Positions 11,855 through 21,075 of a DNA stretch of 64,000 bases are shown here, one piece after another; position 1 is the stretch's first letter, and every line of letters begins with the position of its first letter. This DNA comes from Actinomycetospora lutea (GTDB lineage: Bacteria; Actinomycetota; Actinomycetes; Mycobacteriales; Pseudonocardiaceae): contig NZ_JAQZAL010000003.1 in NCBI RefSeq assembly GCF_028737205.1, positions 267,095-331,094 on the forward strand. Reading direction: 5' to 3'. The notes under the pieces were generated by a model. It did not search any database. It was given only the letters and a program-made list of their open reading frames with translations, and was not told the DNA's origin. A program made the translations under genes and the position numbers.

Positions 11855-13147
11855 TCAGAGGACGAAGGTCGTCGGGACGGCGGGTTCGCCGCGCGAGAGC
11901 TTGAGGCCTTCCCAGGGCACGGCGACGAGGCCGCGGCGCAGGTGCTCGCGGGACTCGTCGAGCGTCGGCAGCTCGCCGGCCGGGTCGCCCTTGACCAGCA
12001 GCGGGACGGGGACGACGCGGTCGTGCTCGCCGATCTCGACGTCGGCGTCGAGCCGGTGCACGACCTCCTCGACCGCGGTCCCGGTGGGTTTGTGCCGGCG
12101 CAGCGCGGACTTCGCACCGCCGCGCGACTCCTTCGACGAGCTGCGCTTGGCCACCGGGCGCCCGTCGACCTCGACGAGCTTGTAGACCATCCCCGCCGTC
12201 GGGGCGCCGGACCCGGTCACGACCGAGGTGCCCACCCCGTAGGCGTCGACGGGCTCCGCGCGCAGCGAGGCGATCGAGTGCTCGTCGAGGTCGCCGGAGA
12301 TCACCACGCGCGTCCTCGTCGCGCCCAGCGAGTCGAGCTGGGCGCGGGCGCGCTGGGCCATGACGCCGAGGTCGCCCGAGTCGATCCGCACCGCGCCGAG
12401 CTCGGGTCCCGCCACCTCGATCGCGGTGGCGATGCCCTGGGTGATGTCGTAGGTGTCGACGAGCAGCGTCGTGCCCGGCCCGAGCGCCTCGATCTGCGCC
12501 CGGAACGCGTCGGCCTCGGAGTCGTGCAGCAGGGTGAAGGCGTGGGCGCTGGTGCCCGTGGTCGGCACCCCGAAGCGGCGGTGCGCCTCGAGGTTCGACG
12601 TGGCGTGGAACCCGGCGAGGTACGCCGCGCGCGCCGACGCGACCGCGGCCTCCTCGTGCGTGCGCCGCGAGCCCATCTCGATCAGCGGGCGGCCGTTCGC
12701 GGCCGTGGTCATGCGCGCGGCCGCGGAGGCGATCGCGCAGTCGTGGTTGAGCACCGAGAGCGCGAGGGTCTCGAGCAGCACGCACTCGGCGAACGTCCCG
12801 GTCACCGACAGCACCGGCGAGCCCGGGAAGTACAGCTCGCCCTCGGGATAGCCGCTGACGTCGCCGGCGAAGCGGTGCCCGGTGAGGAACTCGGCCGCCC
12901 GGTCGCTCACCGCGCCGGCGTCGCGCAGCACGGCGACCTCGGCCTCGTCGAACGTGAACCGCGTGATCGCGTCGAGCAGCCGCGGCACGCCCGCGACCAC
13001 GCCGTACCGGCGGCCGTGGGGCAGGCTGCGCGCGAACACCTCGAAGGTGCACCGGCGCTGCGCCGTGCCGTCGGCGAGGGCGGCGTCGAGCATCGTGAGC
13101 TCGTACTGGTCGGTGAGGAGCGCTGTGCTCGGCCCCGGGAACGTCAC
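11855..13147 (-). CDS. pncB: Nicotinate phosphoribosyltransferase
   Basis: Joins nicotinate and PRPP to give nicotinate mononucleotide. About 430 aa, typical. It opens with the family signature [34 protein letters not shown] follows, with the active-site His loop in [21 protein letters not shown], and [15 protein letters not shown] and [12 protein letters not shown] carry the phosphate/PRPP contacts. An upstream in-frame ATG at 13171 is possible but would overlap the divergent clpS start. The GTG at 13147 is preferred because TAGGGT lies 7 nt before it. The divergent gap is only about 20 bp, so the two promoters are intertwined. Confidence 0.93.
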   Translation of the reverse strand: MTFPGPSTALLTDQYELTMLDAALADGTAQRRCTFEVFARSLPHGRRYGVVAGVPRLLDAITRFTFDEAEVAVLRDAGAVSDRAAEFLTGHRFAGDVSGYPEGELYFPGSPVLSVTGTFAECVLLETLALSVLNHDCAIASAAARMTTAANGRPLIEMGSRRTHEEAAVASARAAYLAGFHATSNLEAHRRFGVPTTGTSAHAFTLLHDSEADAFRAQIEALGPGTTLLVDTYDITQGIATAIEVAGPELGAVRIDSGDLGVMAQRARAQLDSLGATRTRVVISGDLDEHSIASLRAEPVDAYGVGTSVVTGSGAPTAGMVYKLVEVDGRPVAKRSSSKESRGGAKSALRRHKPTGTAVEEVVHRLDADVEIGEHDRVVPVPLLVKGDPAGELPTLDESREHLRRGLVAVPWEGLKLSRGEPAVPTTFVL

Positions 13148-13154
13148 GGCGACC

Positions 13155-13160
13155 ACCCTA
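13155..13160 (-). promoter_or_regulatory. Leaderless -10 box of pncB
   Basis: TAGGGT on the minus strand with 7 nt to the GTG at 13147. It lies inside a small palindrome (CCACC-CTA-GGTGG, 13153-13165) that also overlaps the likely clpS promoter (TAGGTG at 13159-13164). Confidence 0.55.
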
Positions 13161-13169
13161 GGTGGCACC

Positions 13170-13493
13170 ATGGACCCCATGGAGGTCGTCCTGTCCGCCC
13201 CGGCCGAGCCCGAGGTCGACGAGCGGACCGAAGCGGAGGTCGACGAGGCGACCCTCGCCGACACCCCGTGGCAGACCATCGTCTGGAACGACCCGGTCAA
13301 CCTCATGTCCTACGTGACCTACGTGTTCCAGAAGCTCTTCGGCTACGACAAGGCCAAAGCCACCGCGCTGATGCTCGACGTGCACCACAAGGGCCGGGCG
13401 ACGGTCTCGTCGGGCAGCCGCGAGAAGGTCGAGGGCGACGTCTCGCGCCTGCACGCGGCGGGGCTCTGGGCGACGATGCAGCGGGCGGGCTAG
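13170..13493 (+). CDS. clpS: ATP-dependent Clp protease adaptor ClpS
   Basis: 107-aa adaptor that delivers N-degron substrates to the ClpC/ClpA-ClpP protease. After a flexible acidic N-terminus the folded part starts at [20 protein letters not shown], the classic ClpS core with the Asn-Asp pair of the N-degron pocket. The ATP-ase-contacting helix [16 protein letters not shown] follows, then [19 protein letters not shown]. The ATG at 13170 is taken; an in-frame ATG at 13179 is equally possible. It is divergent from pncB, and the DUF2017 gene follows 19 nt later, as in mycobacteria (Rv1331-Rv1332). Confidence 0.93.
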   Translation: MDPMEVVLSAPAEPEVDERTEAEVDEATLADTPWQTIVWNDPVNLMSYVTYVFQKLFGYDKAKATALMLDVHHKGRATVSSGSREKVEGDVSRLHAAGLWATMQRAG

Positions 13494-13512
13494 CGCGGGT
13501 GAAGGCTCCCCG

Positions 13513-14070
13513 TTGAAGCCGTGGAAGAGGCAGGGGCGCGGCGAGCGCGTCCGCTACGTCGCGGTGCTCGAACGCCCCGAGGCGTCGGTGCTGCGCGGCC
13601 TGATGGGCCAGGTCGAGCAGATGCTCACCGGCCGCAACGAGGCGGCGCCCGAGGACGAGCTCGCGGCCATCACCGGCATCCGCACCGGCCCGTCCACGCC
13701 GCCCGACGACCCGGTGCTGGCCCGCCTGCTGCCCGACTTCGCCTCGTCGGGCGAGGAGGACGCCGGCGAGCTGTCCGCGGCCATGCGCTCGGTGAACGAA
13801 CCCGAGCTCATCGAGGCCAAGCTGGACGCGATCGCCACCGTCCTCGCCACCTGCCCGGCCGGCGGCGGCCGGGTCGAGCTCGCGCCGGCGCAGGCCGAGG
13901 AGTGGCTGGCGGCGGTCAACGACGTGCGCCTGGCCCTGGGTGTCGCGCTCGAGGTGACCGAGGACATGCCCGAGCAGCTCCCCGCCGACGACCCCCGCGC
14001 CGACCACCTGCCCGTCTACCACTGGTTGACGTGGCTGCAGGACTCCCTCGTGACCACCTTGACGGGGTGA
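13513..14070 (+). CDS. DUF2017 family protein, ClpS-linked
   Basis: 185-aa cytoplasmic protein of unknown function whose gene almost always follows clpS in actinobacteria. It has no transmembrane segment. It is mostly helical, with LERPEASVLRGLMGQVEQML near the N-terminus, an acidic middle (DELAAITGIRTGPSTPPDDP), and a conserved C-terminus (EEWLAAVNDVRLALGVALEV and YHWLTWLQDSLV). The start is a TTG at 13513, the only sensible one before the conserved region; a GTG at 13499 is out of frame. Co-occurrence with clpS suggests a role in Clp-dependent proteolysis, but no reaction is known. Confidence 0.75.
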   Translation: MKPWKRQGRGERVRYVAVLERPEASVLRGLMGQVEQMLTGRNEAAPEDELAAITGIRTGPSTPPDDPVLARLLPDFASSGEEDAGELSAAMRSVNEPELIEAKLDAIATVLATCPAGGGRVELAPAQAEEWLAAVNDVRLALGVALEVTEDMPEQLPADDPRADHLPVYHWLTWLQDSLVTTLTG

Positions 14071-14103
14071 CGACGCTGACGGGCTGAGCCGTCGCGCGCC
14101 ACG

Positions 14104-14109
14104 TATCCT
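14104..14109 (+). promoter_or_regulatory. Leaderless -10 box of mec
   Basis: TATCCT with 6 nt to the GTG at 14116. It separates the mec/cysO/cysM group from the clpS unit. Confidence 0.55.
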
Positions 14110-14115
14110 GGCGGT

Positions 14116-14598
14116 GTGCTGGTGATCCGGGCCGACCTCGTCGAGCAGATGGTCGCGCACGCCCGTCGGGACCATCCCGACGAGGCCTGCGGCATCCTCG
14201 CCGGCCCCGACGACGGCTCCGACCGCCCGGAGCGCTTCGTCCCGATGGAGAACGCCGAGCGCTCGCCGACCTTCTACCGCTTCGACTCGATGGAGCAGCT
14301 GAAGGTCTACAAGGAGATGGACGCGAACGACGAGATCCCCGTCGTCGTCTACCACTCCCACACCGCGACCGAGCCCTACCCGTCGCGCACCGACATCTCG
14401 CTCGCGCAGGAGCCGTTCGCGCACTACGTGCTCGTCGGCACCAGCGACCCCGAGCGGCACGAGCTGCGGTCCTACCGCATCCTCGACGGCGAGGTCACCG
14501 AGGAGGAGGTGCAGGTGGTGGAGAACTACATGTTCGCCCACACCGGCACTCCCGACGTCCCGGACAAGGCCGACGTCCCGGACCACGCCGGCTCCTGA
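14116..14598 (+). CDS. mec: JAMM-family metallopeptidase Mec (CysO-cysteine peptidase)
   Basis: 160-aa Zn-dependent peptidase. In M. tuberculosis the homologue (Rv1334) releases cysteine from the CysO-cysteine adduct made by CysM. The JAMM motif is complete: Glu23 in HPDEACGILAG, HSH at 80-82, then seven residues to Ser90 and Asp93 (SRTD). The GTG at 14116 is 6 nt after a TATCCT box. A hairpin at 14617-14632 lies between mec and cysO. Because the CysO here ends GGR, Mec might also trim that extra residue, which is inference. The tail repeats DVPDKADVPDHAG and is not part of the fold. Confidence 0.92.
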   Translation: MLVIRADLVEQMVAHARRDHPDEACGILAGPDDGSDRPERFVPMENAERSPTFYRFDSMEQLKVYKEMDANDEIPVVVYHSHTATEPYPSRTDISLAQEPFAHYVLVGTSDPERHELRSYRILDGEVTEEEVQVVENYMFAHTGTPDVPDKADVPDHAGS

Positions 14599-14616
14599 CC
14601 GCCCGGGCCGGCCCGC

Positions 14617-14632
14617 CCCGTCGTCCGACGGG
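14617..14632 (+). terminator. Small hairpin between mec and cysO
   Basis: CCCGTC-GTCC-GACGGG, a perfect 6-bp stem with 4-nt loop, just after the self-complementary CGGGCCGGCCCG. It may attenuate read-through into cysO. It has no T-tract. Confidence 0.4.
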
Positions 14633-14715
14633 TCACGGAATGCCGCGCCCCCGTGGCACGCTGTTCGTCGCAGTACCCGCAGCACGTTCCACACACCACG
14701 CACCGGAGGGAATCC

Positions 14716-14991
14716 GTGTCCGCCACCGTCTCGATCCCGACCATCCTGCGCACCCACACCGGTGGGGAGAAGCAGGTCAAGGCCGAGGGCTCGACGCTCC
14801 AGGAGGTCATCACCGACCTCGAGGCCAACCACCCCGGCATCAAGGACCGGCTGGTCACCGACGGCGCGCTGCACCGGTTCGTCAACGTGTACGTCAACGA
14901 CGAGGACGTGCGCTTCAGCGGCGGCCTCGACGCGCAGGTGCCCGACGGCGGCACCGTGACGATCCTGCCGGCCGTGGCCGGCGGGCGCTGA
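14716..14991 (+). CDS. cysO: Sulfur carrier protein CysO (MoaD/ThiS family), C-terminus GGR
   Basis: 91-aa ubiquitin-fold protein that carries sulfur as a C-terminal thiocarboxylate for O-phosphoserine-dependent cysteine synthesis. SIPTILRTHTGGEKQVKAEG and LEANHPGIKDRLV match the family, as does the C-terminal DGGTVTILPAVAGG. The GTG start has GGAGG at 14705-14709. cysM follows after 12 nt. The oddity is one extra Arg after the Gly-Gly: the codons are GGC GGG CGC TGA. Known CysO must end in Gly-Gly to be adenylated, so this looks like a precursor needing removal of Arg, or a variant. A sequence error at the last codon is the trivial alternative. Confidence 0.93.
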   Translation: MSATVSIPTILRTHTGGEKQVKAEGSTLQEVITDLEANHPGIKDRLVTDGALHRFVNVYVNDEDVRFSGGLDAQVPDGGTVTILPAVAGGR

Positions 14992-15954
<963 letters not shown>

Positions 15955-16064
15955 CGTCGCGTGGCCTGCCGCCTGCCGGCGCCGCGTGCGGCGCGATGTC
16001 CGGGGGTCGCCGACCCCGGCGAACTCCGGGGTCGGAACCCACAGGGATCCGGCGCGGGCGACCG

Positions 16065-16070
16065 TAGTGT
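16065..16070 (+). promoter_or_regulatory. Leaderless -10 box of rhomboid gene
   Basis: TAGTGT with 7 nt to the GTG at 16078. Confidence 0.5.
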
Positions 16071-16077
16071 CGGGGGC

Positions 16078-16716
16078 GTGACCAGCCCGGTGCGACCGTC
16101 ACCCCGCATCCTGCCCGAGCGTCCCCTGCGCGCGGCGATCCTCATGGTCGGGATCGTGGCGCTGCTCTGGCTCGTCGAGCTGGCCGACCGCACGGTCGTC
16201 GTCGCGCTCGACCCGCCGCAGGGCCTCGACGACGACGGCATCGTCCCGCGCAGCATCGAGGGGCTCGGCGGCATCCTCTGGGCGCCGATGCTGCACGGCG
16301 GCTTCGAGCACCTGGCGAGCAACACCGTGCCCCTGCTGGTGTTCGGGTTCCTCGTGCTCGCGGGCGGGCTCGGCCAGTTCATCGCGGTCACGGCCGTCAT
16401 CTGGATCGTCAGCGGCGTCGGCACCTGGCTGATCGGCAGCCCCGGGTCCACGATCGGCGCGTCGGGCATCATCTTCGGCTGGTTCGCGTTCCTGCTGGTC
16501 CGCGGCTTCTTCGCGCGCTCCGCGGCGCAGATCGTCGTGGCCGTGGTCCTGTTCCTGATCTACGGCGGCCTGCTGCTCGGCGTCCTGCCGAGCAACCCCG
16601 GCATCTCCTGGCAGGCCCACCTCTGCGGCGCGATCGGCGGGGTGCTCGCCGCCCGGATCACCGTGGCGGCCGACCGCCGGCGCGCCGGCCCGTCCGGGAC
16701 GCCCGCCATCCCCTGA
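16078..16716 (+). CDS. Rhomboid-family intramembrane serine protease
   Basis: 212-aa polytopic protein equivalent to Rv1337, which follows cysM in mycobacteria. Six hydrophobic segments are visible. The catalytic Ser lies in GASGIIFGW, preceded by the HGGFEHLASN loop (with the HxxxN oxyanion-hole motif), and the catalytic His lies in QAHLCGAIGG in the last helix. It would cleave membrane proteins within the bilayer; substrates are unknown. The GTG start is supported by a TAGTGT box 7 nt upstream. In mycobacteria murI comes next; here the phosphodiesterase-like gene follows directly. Confidence 0.88.
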   Translation: MTSPVRPSPRILPERPLRAAILMVGIVALLWLVELADRTVVVALDPPQGLDDDGIVPRSIEGLGGILWAPMLHGGFEHLASNTVPLLVFGFLVLAGGLGQFIAVTAVIWIVSGVGTWLIGSPGSTIGASGIIFGWFAFLLVRGFFARSAAQIVVAVVLFLIYGGLLLGVLPSNPGISWQAHLCGAIGGVLAARITVAADRRRAGPSGTPAIP

Positions 16717-16789
16717 GCCCTGGACATCGTGTTCGTTCTGTGACTTGTGAGGTCGTGCTGGTCCTGTGCGAACGGAGAGGTCGGGCCCG

Positions 16790-16795
16790 TAGGGT
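16790..16795 (+). promoter_or_regulatory. Leaderless -10 box of metallo-hydrolase gene
   Basis: TAGGGT with 6 nt to the GTG at 16802. Confidence 0.55.
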
Positions 16796-16801
16796 GCGCG
16801 C

Positions 16802-17560
16802 GTGGAACTGATCGTCCTGGGGTGCTCCGGCAGCGGCGCCGGCCCGCACTCCCCGGCCTCGGGCTATCTCGTGCGCGCGGGCGACACGTCCCTGGTGCTC
16901 GACCTCGGCAACGGGGCGTTCGGGGCGCTCCAGCGCCACCTGGACCCGTTCGACCTGGACGCGCTGGTCCTCTCGCACCTGCACCCCGACCACTGCGCCG
17001 ACGTCTCCGGGCTGATCGTCCACCGGCGCTACCACCCCGACGGGCCCGGCAAGGTCGTGCCGCTGCACGGGCCGACCGAGTCCGAGGTGCGCCTGGCCGT
17101 GGCGTACGCGCCCTCGTCCGACGAGCGCGTGGCCACCGACCTCACCGACGTCTTCTCCCACCGCCCCTTCGCCCAGGGCCCGGCCGCGGTCGGCCCCGTC
17201 GCGCTCACCAGCGCGCCGGTCGACCACCCCTGCGAGGCCTACGGCATCCGCCTCGAGTACGAGGGGCGCTCGCTCGTCTACTCCGGCGACACCGGGCCGT
17301 GCCGCGCGCTGACCGAGCTCGCGCGCGGCGCCGACGTGCTGCTCTGCGAATCGACGTGGAGCGACGGCCCGGAGCGCCCGCCCGGCGTCCACCTCTCCGG
17401 CCGCCAGGCCGGGCGGACCGCCCGCGACGCCGGTGTCCGGCGGCTGCTCCTCACGCACGTGCCGGCCTGGGCGGACGCCGGGGCGCTGCTCGCCGAGGCC
17501 CGCGAGGAGTTCTCCGGCCCCGCCGAGCTCGTCGTCCCCGACGGCCGCTACACGATCTAG
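16802..17560 (+). CDS. Metallo-beta-lactamase-fold hydrolase, Rv1339-like cAMP phosphodiesterase
   Basis: 252-aa metallo-hydrolase. The Zn site motif is SHLHPDHCADVSG (H59, H61, D63, H64), with further ligands in PVDHPCEAYG, YSGDTGPCRAL and LLTHVPAW. Strand order MELIVLGCSGSGAGP is that of the Rv1339/CpdA-like atypical class II phosphodiesterases, reported to hydrolyse cAMP in mycobacteria. Position between the rhomboid gene and rph also matches Rv1339. The GTG is 6 nt after TAGGGT. The stop codon overlaps that of the convergent MFS gene by 4 nt, leaving no room for a terminator. Confidence 0.85.
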   Translation: MELIVLGCSGSGAGPHSPASGYLVRAGDTSLVLDLGNGAFGALQRHLDPFDLDALVLSHLHPDHCADVSGLIVHRRYHPDGPGKVVPLHGPTESEVRLAVAYAPSSDERVATDLTDVFSHRPFAQGPAAVGPVALTSAPVDHPCEAYGIRLEYEGRSLVYSGDTGPCRALTELARGADVLLCESTWSDGPERPPGVHLSGRQAGRTARDAGVRRLLLTHVPAWADAGALLAEAREEFSGPAELVVPDGRYTI

Positions 17561-18984
17561 ACGCGGGCGGGTTCCTGGTCCTCGACGCGCCGCGGGGCCG
17601 GCACGAACAGCGCGACCACCACCGCCGCCGCGACCACCACGGCCGAGACGGCGAACGCGCGCGTCGTGCCCGCCGTCTGCGCGACCGGGGCCGCCGTGCC
17701 CGCGGCCACGAGCGCCGCGGTGTGCGCCGCCGCGAGCGTCGAGAGCACCGAGAGCCCCACCGCGCCGCCGATCTGCCGCGACGTCGTGACCAGGCCGCTG
17801 ACCAGGCCCGCGAGCCCGCCAGGGACCCCGGTCGTCGCCGCGGTCGTCACCGCCGGGAAGACGAGACCGATGCCGAGGGTCACCGCGATGCCGGGCCCGA
17901 GGACGCCGGCGGCCCAGCTCGTCGTCGGGGTGAGGAACGCGAACCAGGCGAAGCCCGCCGCGGTGGCCGTGCCGCCCCCGACGAGCACGGCCCGGGGCCC
18001 GACGCGCGGCAGCAGCCGCGACGAGATCTGCGAGCCGATCACCACCGAGAACGACTGCGGCAGGAACGCGAGCCCCGCGGTGAGCGCGTCGAAGCCCAGC
18101 ACGTCCTGCATGTGCAGCGAGACGAAGAACCACATTGAGAACATCGCCGACGTGATGAGCAGGATGACGACGTTGGCGGTCGACACCGAGCGGATGCGGA
18201 ACACCGACAGCGGCACGAGCGGTCGGCGGCTGCGCAGCTGGGTGAGCACGAACGCGGTCAGCAGCACCGCCGCCACGGCCGTCGCGCCCAGCACGGACAG
18301 CGACACCCACGGCTCGGACTCCAGCGACACCACGCCGTAGACCAGCGCGACCAGGCCGGACGTCACCAGCACCGCGCCCGCGACGTCGAGGCGGGGACGG
18401 CTCTCGTCGCGCGTCTCGCGGACGACGGCGAGTGTCAGCACCGCGGTCACCGCCACCACCGGCACGTTGACCAGGAAGATCCAGCGCCAGCTCAGCAGGC
18501 CGACCAGCACGCCGCCGGCGAGCCCGCCCGCGGCGCCGCCGATCCCGCCCATCGCGGCCCACCACCCGAACGCCCGCGAGCGCGCCGCGCCCTCGGGGTA
18601 GGTCGTCTGCAGGATCGCCAGCGAGGCGGGGGAGAGGACCGCCCCGCCCAGGCCCTGCACGGCGCGGGCCGCGAGCAGCAGCGCGGGGTGGTTGGCGAGG
18701 CCCCCGATGAGGCTCGCGAGCCCGAAGAGCCCGAGCCCCACGAGGAACACGCGCCGGCGCCCGAAGAGGTCCGCGGCCCGGCCCCCGAGCAGCAGGAAGC
18801 CCGCGAACGCGAGCGTGTAGGCGTTGATCACCCAGGCGAGACCCTCGGCGTCGAACCCGAGCGCGTCGCGCATGGAGGGCAGCGCCACGTTCACGATCGA
18901 GACGTCGAGCACGACCATGAACTGCGCCAGGCAGCTCGCGAACAGCACGAGCCCGGTCCGGCCCCCGGCAGGCACAGTACGCAC
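17557..18984 (-). CDS. MFS drug exporter, DHA2 (EmrB/QacA) family
   Basis: 475-aa exporter with about 14 hydrophobic helices. DVSIVNVALPSM in helix 1 is the DHA2 signature. GGRAADLFGRRRVF is motif A, and ARAVQGLGGAVLSPASLA is close to motif B/C. The C-terminus (VALFVPAPRRVEDQEPARV) is soluble. It would expel hydrophobic drugs or dyes using the proton gradient. The GTG start has TAGCTT 8 nt upstream. It is inserted, in opposite orientation, into the otherwise conserved block between the phosphodiesterase and rph, so it is likely a lineage-specific addition. No regulator is adjacent. Confidence 0.9.
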   Translation of the reverse strand: MRTVPAGGRTGLVLFASCLAQFMVVLDVSIVNVALPSMRDALGFDAEGLAWVINAYTLAFAGFLLLGGRAADLFGRRRVFLVGLGLFGLASLIGGLANHPALLLAARAVQGLGGAVLSPASLAILQTTYPEGAARSRAFGWWAAMGGIGGAAGGLAGGVLVGLLSWRWIFLVNVPVVAVTAVLTLAVVRETRDESRPRLDVAGAVLVTSGLVALVYGVVSLESEPWVSLSVLGATAVAAVLLTAFVLTQLRSRRPLVPLSVFRIRSVSTANVVILLITSAMFSMWFFVSLHMQDVLGFDALTAGLAFLPQSFSVVIGSQISSRLLPRVGPRAVLVGGGTATAAGFAWFAFLTPTTSWAAGVLGPGIAVTLGIGLVFPAVTTAATTGVPGGLAGLVSGLVTTSRQIGGAVGLSVLSTLAAAHTAALVAAGTAAPVAQTAGTTRAFAVSAVVVAAAVVVALFVPAPRRVEDQEPARV

Positions 18985-18992
18985 GACCGTCC

Positions 18993-18998
18993 AAGCTA
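18993..18998 (-). promoter_or_regulatory. Leaderless -10 box of DHA2 exporter
   Basis: TAGCTT on the minus strand with 8 nt to the GTG at 18984. It shares the 60-nt divergent gap with the rph promoter. Confidence 0.45.
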
Positions 18999-19030
18999 GC
19001 CCGACGGCGGCCGGGGTGCCGGGTGGCTCC

Positions 19031-19036
19031 TAGGGT
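19031..19036 (+). promoter_or_regulatory. Leaderless -10 box of rph
   Basis: TAGGGT with 8 nt to the GTG at 19045. Confidence 0.55.
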
Positions 19037-19044
19037 GGGCGCCC

Positions 19045-19788
19045 GTGGCACGCAGCGACGGCAGGGCGGACGACGAGCTCCGCGAGATCACCATCCAGCG
19101 CGGGTTCCAGCAGCACCCCGCCGGGTCGGTGCTCGTCTCCTTCGGGCAGACGACGGTCCTGTGCGCGGCCAGCGTCACCGAGGGCGTGCCGCGCTGGCGC
19201 CAGGGCAGCGGCCTGGGCTGGCTCACCGCGGAGTACGCGATGCTCCCGTCGGCGACGCACACGCGCAGCGACCGCGAGTCGGTCAAGGGCCGCGTCGGCG
19301 GGCGCACCCACGAGATCAGCCGCCTCGTCGGCCGCGCGCTGCGCGCCGCGATCGACCTGCGCGCGCTCGGCGAGAACACCATCCAGCTCGACTGCGACGT
19401 GCTCCAGGCCGACGGCGGCACCCGCACCGCCGCGATCACGGGCGCCTACGTCGCCCTCGCGGACGCCGTCACGTGGTTGCGCCACCACAAGCGACTCGCC
19501 GACCCGCAGCCGCTGTCGTGCTCGATCGCGGCGGTGTCCGTGGGCGTCGTCGACGGCCGCGTGCGCCTCGACCTGCCCTACGAGGAGGACTCGCGCGCCG
19601 AGGTGGACATGAACGTCGTGGCCACCGACACCGGCACGCTCGTCGAGATCCAGGGCACGGGCGAGGGCGCGACCTACACCCGCGCCACCCTCGACGCGAT
19701 GCTCGACAACGCCCTGGCCGGGTGCGCGCGCCTCACCGAGCTGCAGGCCGCCGCCCTCGCCGAGCCGTACCCGGGGGAGTTGTCCTGA
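19045..19788 (+). CDS. rph: Ribonuclease PH
   Basis: 247-aa phosphorolytic 3'-5' exoribonuclease that trims tRNA 3' ends. It forms a hexameric ring related to PNPase. Conserved blocks are [18 protein letters not shown], the ring-contact segment [21 protein letters not shown] (partly quoted), [20 protein letters not shown] and the phosphate/metal site [21 protein letters not shown]. The GTG start lies 8 nt after TAGGGT. rdgB overlaps its stop (TGATG), so the two are coupled as in mycobacteria (Rv1340-Rv1341). Confidence 0.96.
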   Translation: MARSDGRADDELREITIQRGFQQHPAGSVLVSFGQTTVLCAASVTEGVPRWRQGSGLGWLTAEYAMLPSATHTRSDRESVKGRVGGRTHEISRLVGRALRAAIDLRALGENTIQLDCDVLQADGGTRTAAITGAYVALADAVTWLRHHKRLADPQPLSCSIAAVSVGVVDGRVRLDLPYEEDSRAEVDMNVVATDTGTLVEIQGTGEGATYTRATLDAMLDNALAGCARLTELQAAALAEPYPGELS

Positions 19789-20426
19789 TGGTCGAGCCCC
19801 GTTCCGCTGCGTCTGCCCCCGTGACGGTGCTGCTGGCGACGAGGAACGACGCGAAGCTCGCGGAGCTCCGTCGGCTGACGTCCTCGCAGGGGCTCGAGGT
19901 GGTCGGGCTCGACGACGTGCCCGAGTTCCCCGAGGCGCCCGAGACCGGCGCGACGTTCGAGGAGAACGCCCTGGCCAAGGCCCGCGACGCGGCGCGGGCC
20001 ACCGGGCTGCTCGCCGTGGCCGACGACTCGGGGCTCGCCGTCGACGCGCTGAACGGGATGCCGGGGGTGCTCTCGGCGCGCTGGTCGGGCCGCAGCGGCA
20101 CGCGCGTCGAGCGCGACGCTGCCAACCTCGCGCTCGTCCTCGACCAGATGGCCGACGTCCCCGAGGAGCGCCGCGGCGCGGCGTTCGTCTGCGCCGCCGC
20201 GGCCGCGCAGCCCGACGGGCGCGAGATCGTCGTGGTCGAGCGCTGGCCCGGGCGCCTCATCCGCCTCCCGCGTGGCACCAACGGCTTCGGCTACGACCCG
20301 GCGTTCGTGCCCGAGGGCGAGTCGCGCACGTCGGCGGAGATGGCTCCGGACGAGAAGGACGCGGTCTCCCACCGGTCGCGCGCGCTGCGGGCGCTGATCC
20401 CGAGGCTCACCGAGCTCGTCCGATGA
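19788..20426 (+). CDS. rdgB: XTP/dITP diphosphatase (RdgB/HAM1)
   Basis: 212-aa house-cleaning pyrophosphatase that removes dITP and XTP from the nucleotide pool. Motifs are VLLATRNDAKLAELR at the N-terminus, ETGATFEENALAKAR (Mg and substrate), VADDSGLAVDALNGMPG and GTNGFGYDPAFVPEG. The ATG overlaps the rph stop by one base. The end NPQ-like region VSHRSRALRAL is the family C-terminal motif. A 23-nt repeat starts 8 nt after the stop. Confidence 0.95.
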   Translation: MVEPRSAASAPVTVLLATRNDAKLAELRRLTSSQGLEVVGLDDVPEFPEAPETGATFEENALAKARDAARATGLLAVADDSGLAVDALNGMPGVLSARWSGRSGTRVERDAANLALVLDQMADVPEERRGAAFVCAAAAAQPDGREIVVVERWPGRLIRLPRGTNGFGYDPAFVPEGESRTSAEMAPDEKDAVSHRSRALRALIPRLTELVR

Positions 20427-20434
20427 TCCGGCTC

Positions 20435-20457
20435 CCCTATCGGCGTGCTCCCCTGAT
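20435..20457. repeat. 23-nt perfect repeat, intergenic copy
   Basis: Same 23 bases and same strand orientation as 10158-10180 inside dinG. It fills most of the 37-nt gap between rdgB and the methyltransferase gene, ending 6 nt before the GTG at 20464. Confidence 0.85.
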
Positions 20458-20463
20458 CGCGTC

Positions 20464-21075
20464 GTGTCCGCCGTGACCGACCAGTACTTCTCCGAGCAGC
20501 CGACCTCGCCGTCCGACCCGGTCCCGTTCCGGCTCGAGATCGGCGGGGTGGCGCTCGACCTCACCACCGACTCCGGGGTGTTCTCCCGCGGCCGGCTCGA
20601 CAAGGGCACCCGTGTGCTGCTCGAGAACGCCCCCGACCCCGCCGCGAGCGGGAACGTGCTCGACCTCGGCTGCGGCTACGGGCCGATCGCGCTCTGGATC
20701 GCCGCCCGGCGCCCCGCGGCCACGGTCTGGGCCGTCGACGTCAACGACCGCGCGCTGGACCTCGTGCGGGCCAACGCGGCGGCGGCGAGGCTGACCAACG
20801 TCCGCGCCTGCCGGCCCGACGAGGTCCCCGAGGACGTCCGCTTCGCCGAGCTCTGGTCGAACCCGCCGATCCGCTCGGGCAAGGCCGCGCTGCACGAGCT
20901 GCTGCTGCGCTGGCTGCCGCGCGTCGACGGGACGTCGTACCTGGTCGTCAGCAAGAACCTGGGCTCGGACTCGCTCGCCCGCTGGCTCGGCGAGCAGGGC
21001 CACCCGGCCACGCGCCTGTCGTCGCACGCGGGATTCCGGGTGCTCGCCGTCGAGGGATCGGGGACTGCCACGTGA
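20464..21075 (+). CDS. RsmC-like class I SAM-dependent methyltransferase
   Basis: 203 aa with a Rossmann methyltransferase fold. The SAM-binding glycine loop is VLDLGCGYGPIALWIA, motif II is WAVDVNDRAL, and the NPPY-like catalytic motif IV is WSNPPIRSGK, typical of rRNA guanine-N2 methyltransferases such as RsmC and RlmG. The substrate is likely rRNA (by analogy m2G1207 of 16S), which is inference. GTG codons at 20464 and 20473 are both possible starts. There is no good Shine-Dalgarno. The stop overlaps the hydrolase start (GTGA). Confidence 0.82.
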   Translation: MSAVTDQYFSEQPTSPSDPVPFRLEIGGVALDLTTDSGVFSRGRLDKGTRVLLENAPDPAASGNVLDLGCGYGPIALWIAARRPAATVWAVDVNDRALDLVRANAAAARLTNVRACRPDEVPEDVRFAELWSNPPIRSGKAALHELLLRWLPRVDGTSYLVVSKNLGSDSLARWLGEQGHPATRLSSHAGFRVLAVEGSGTAT

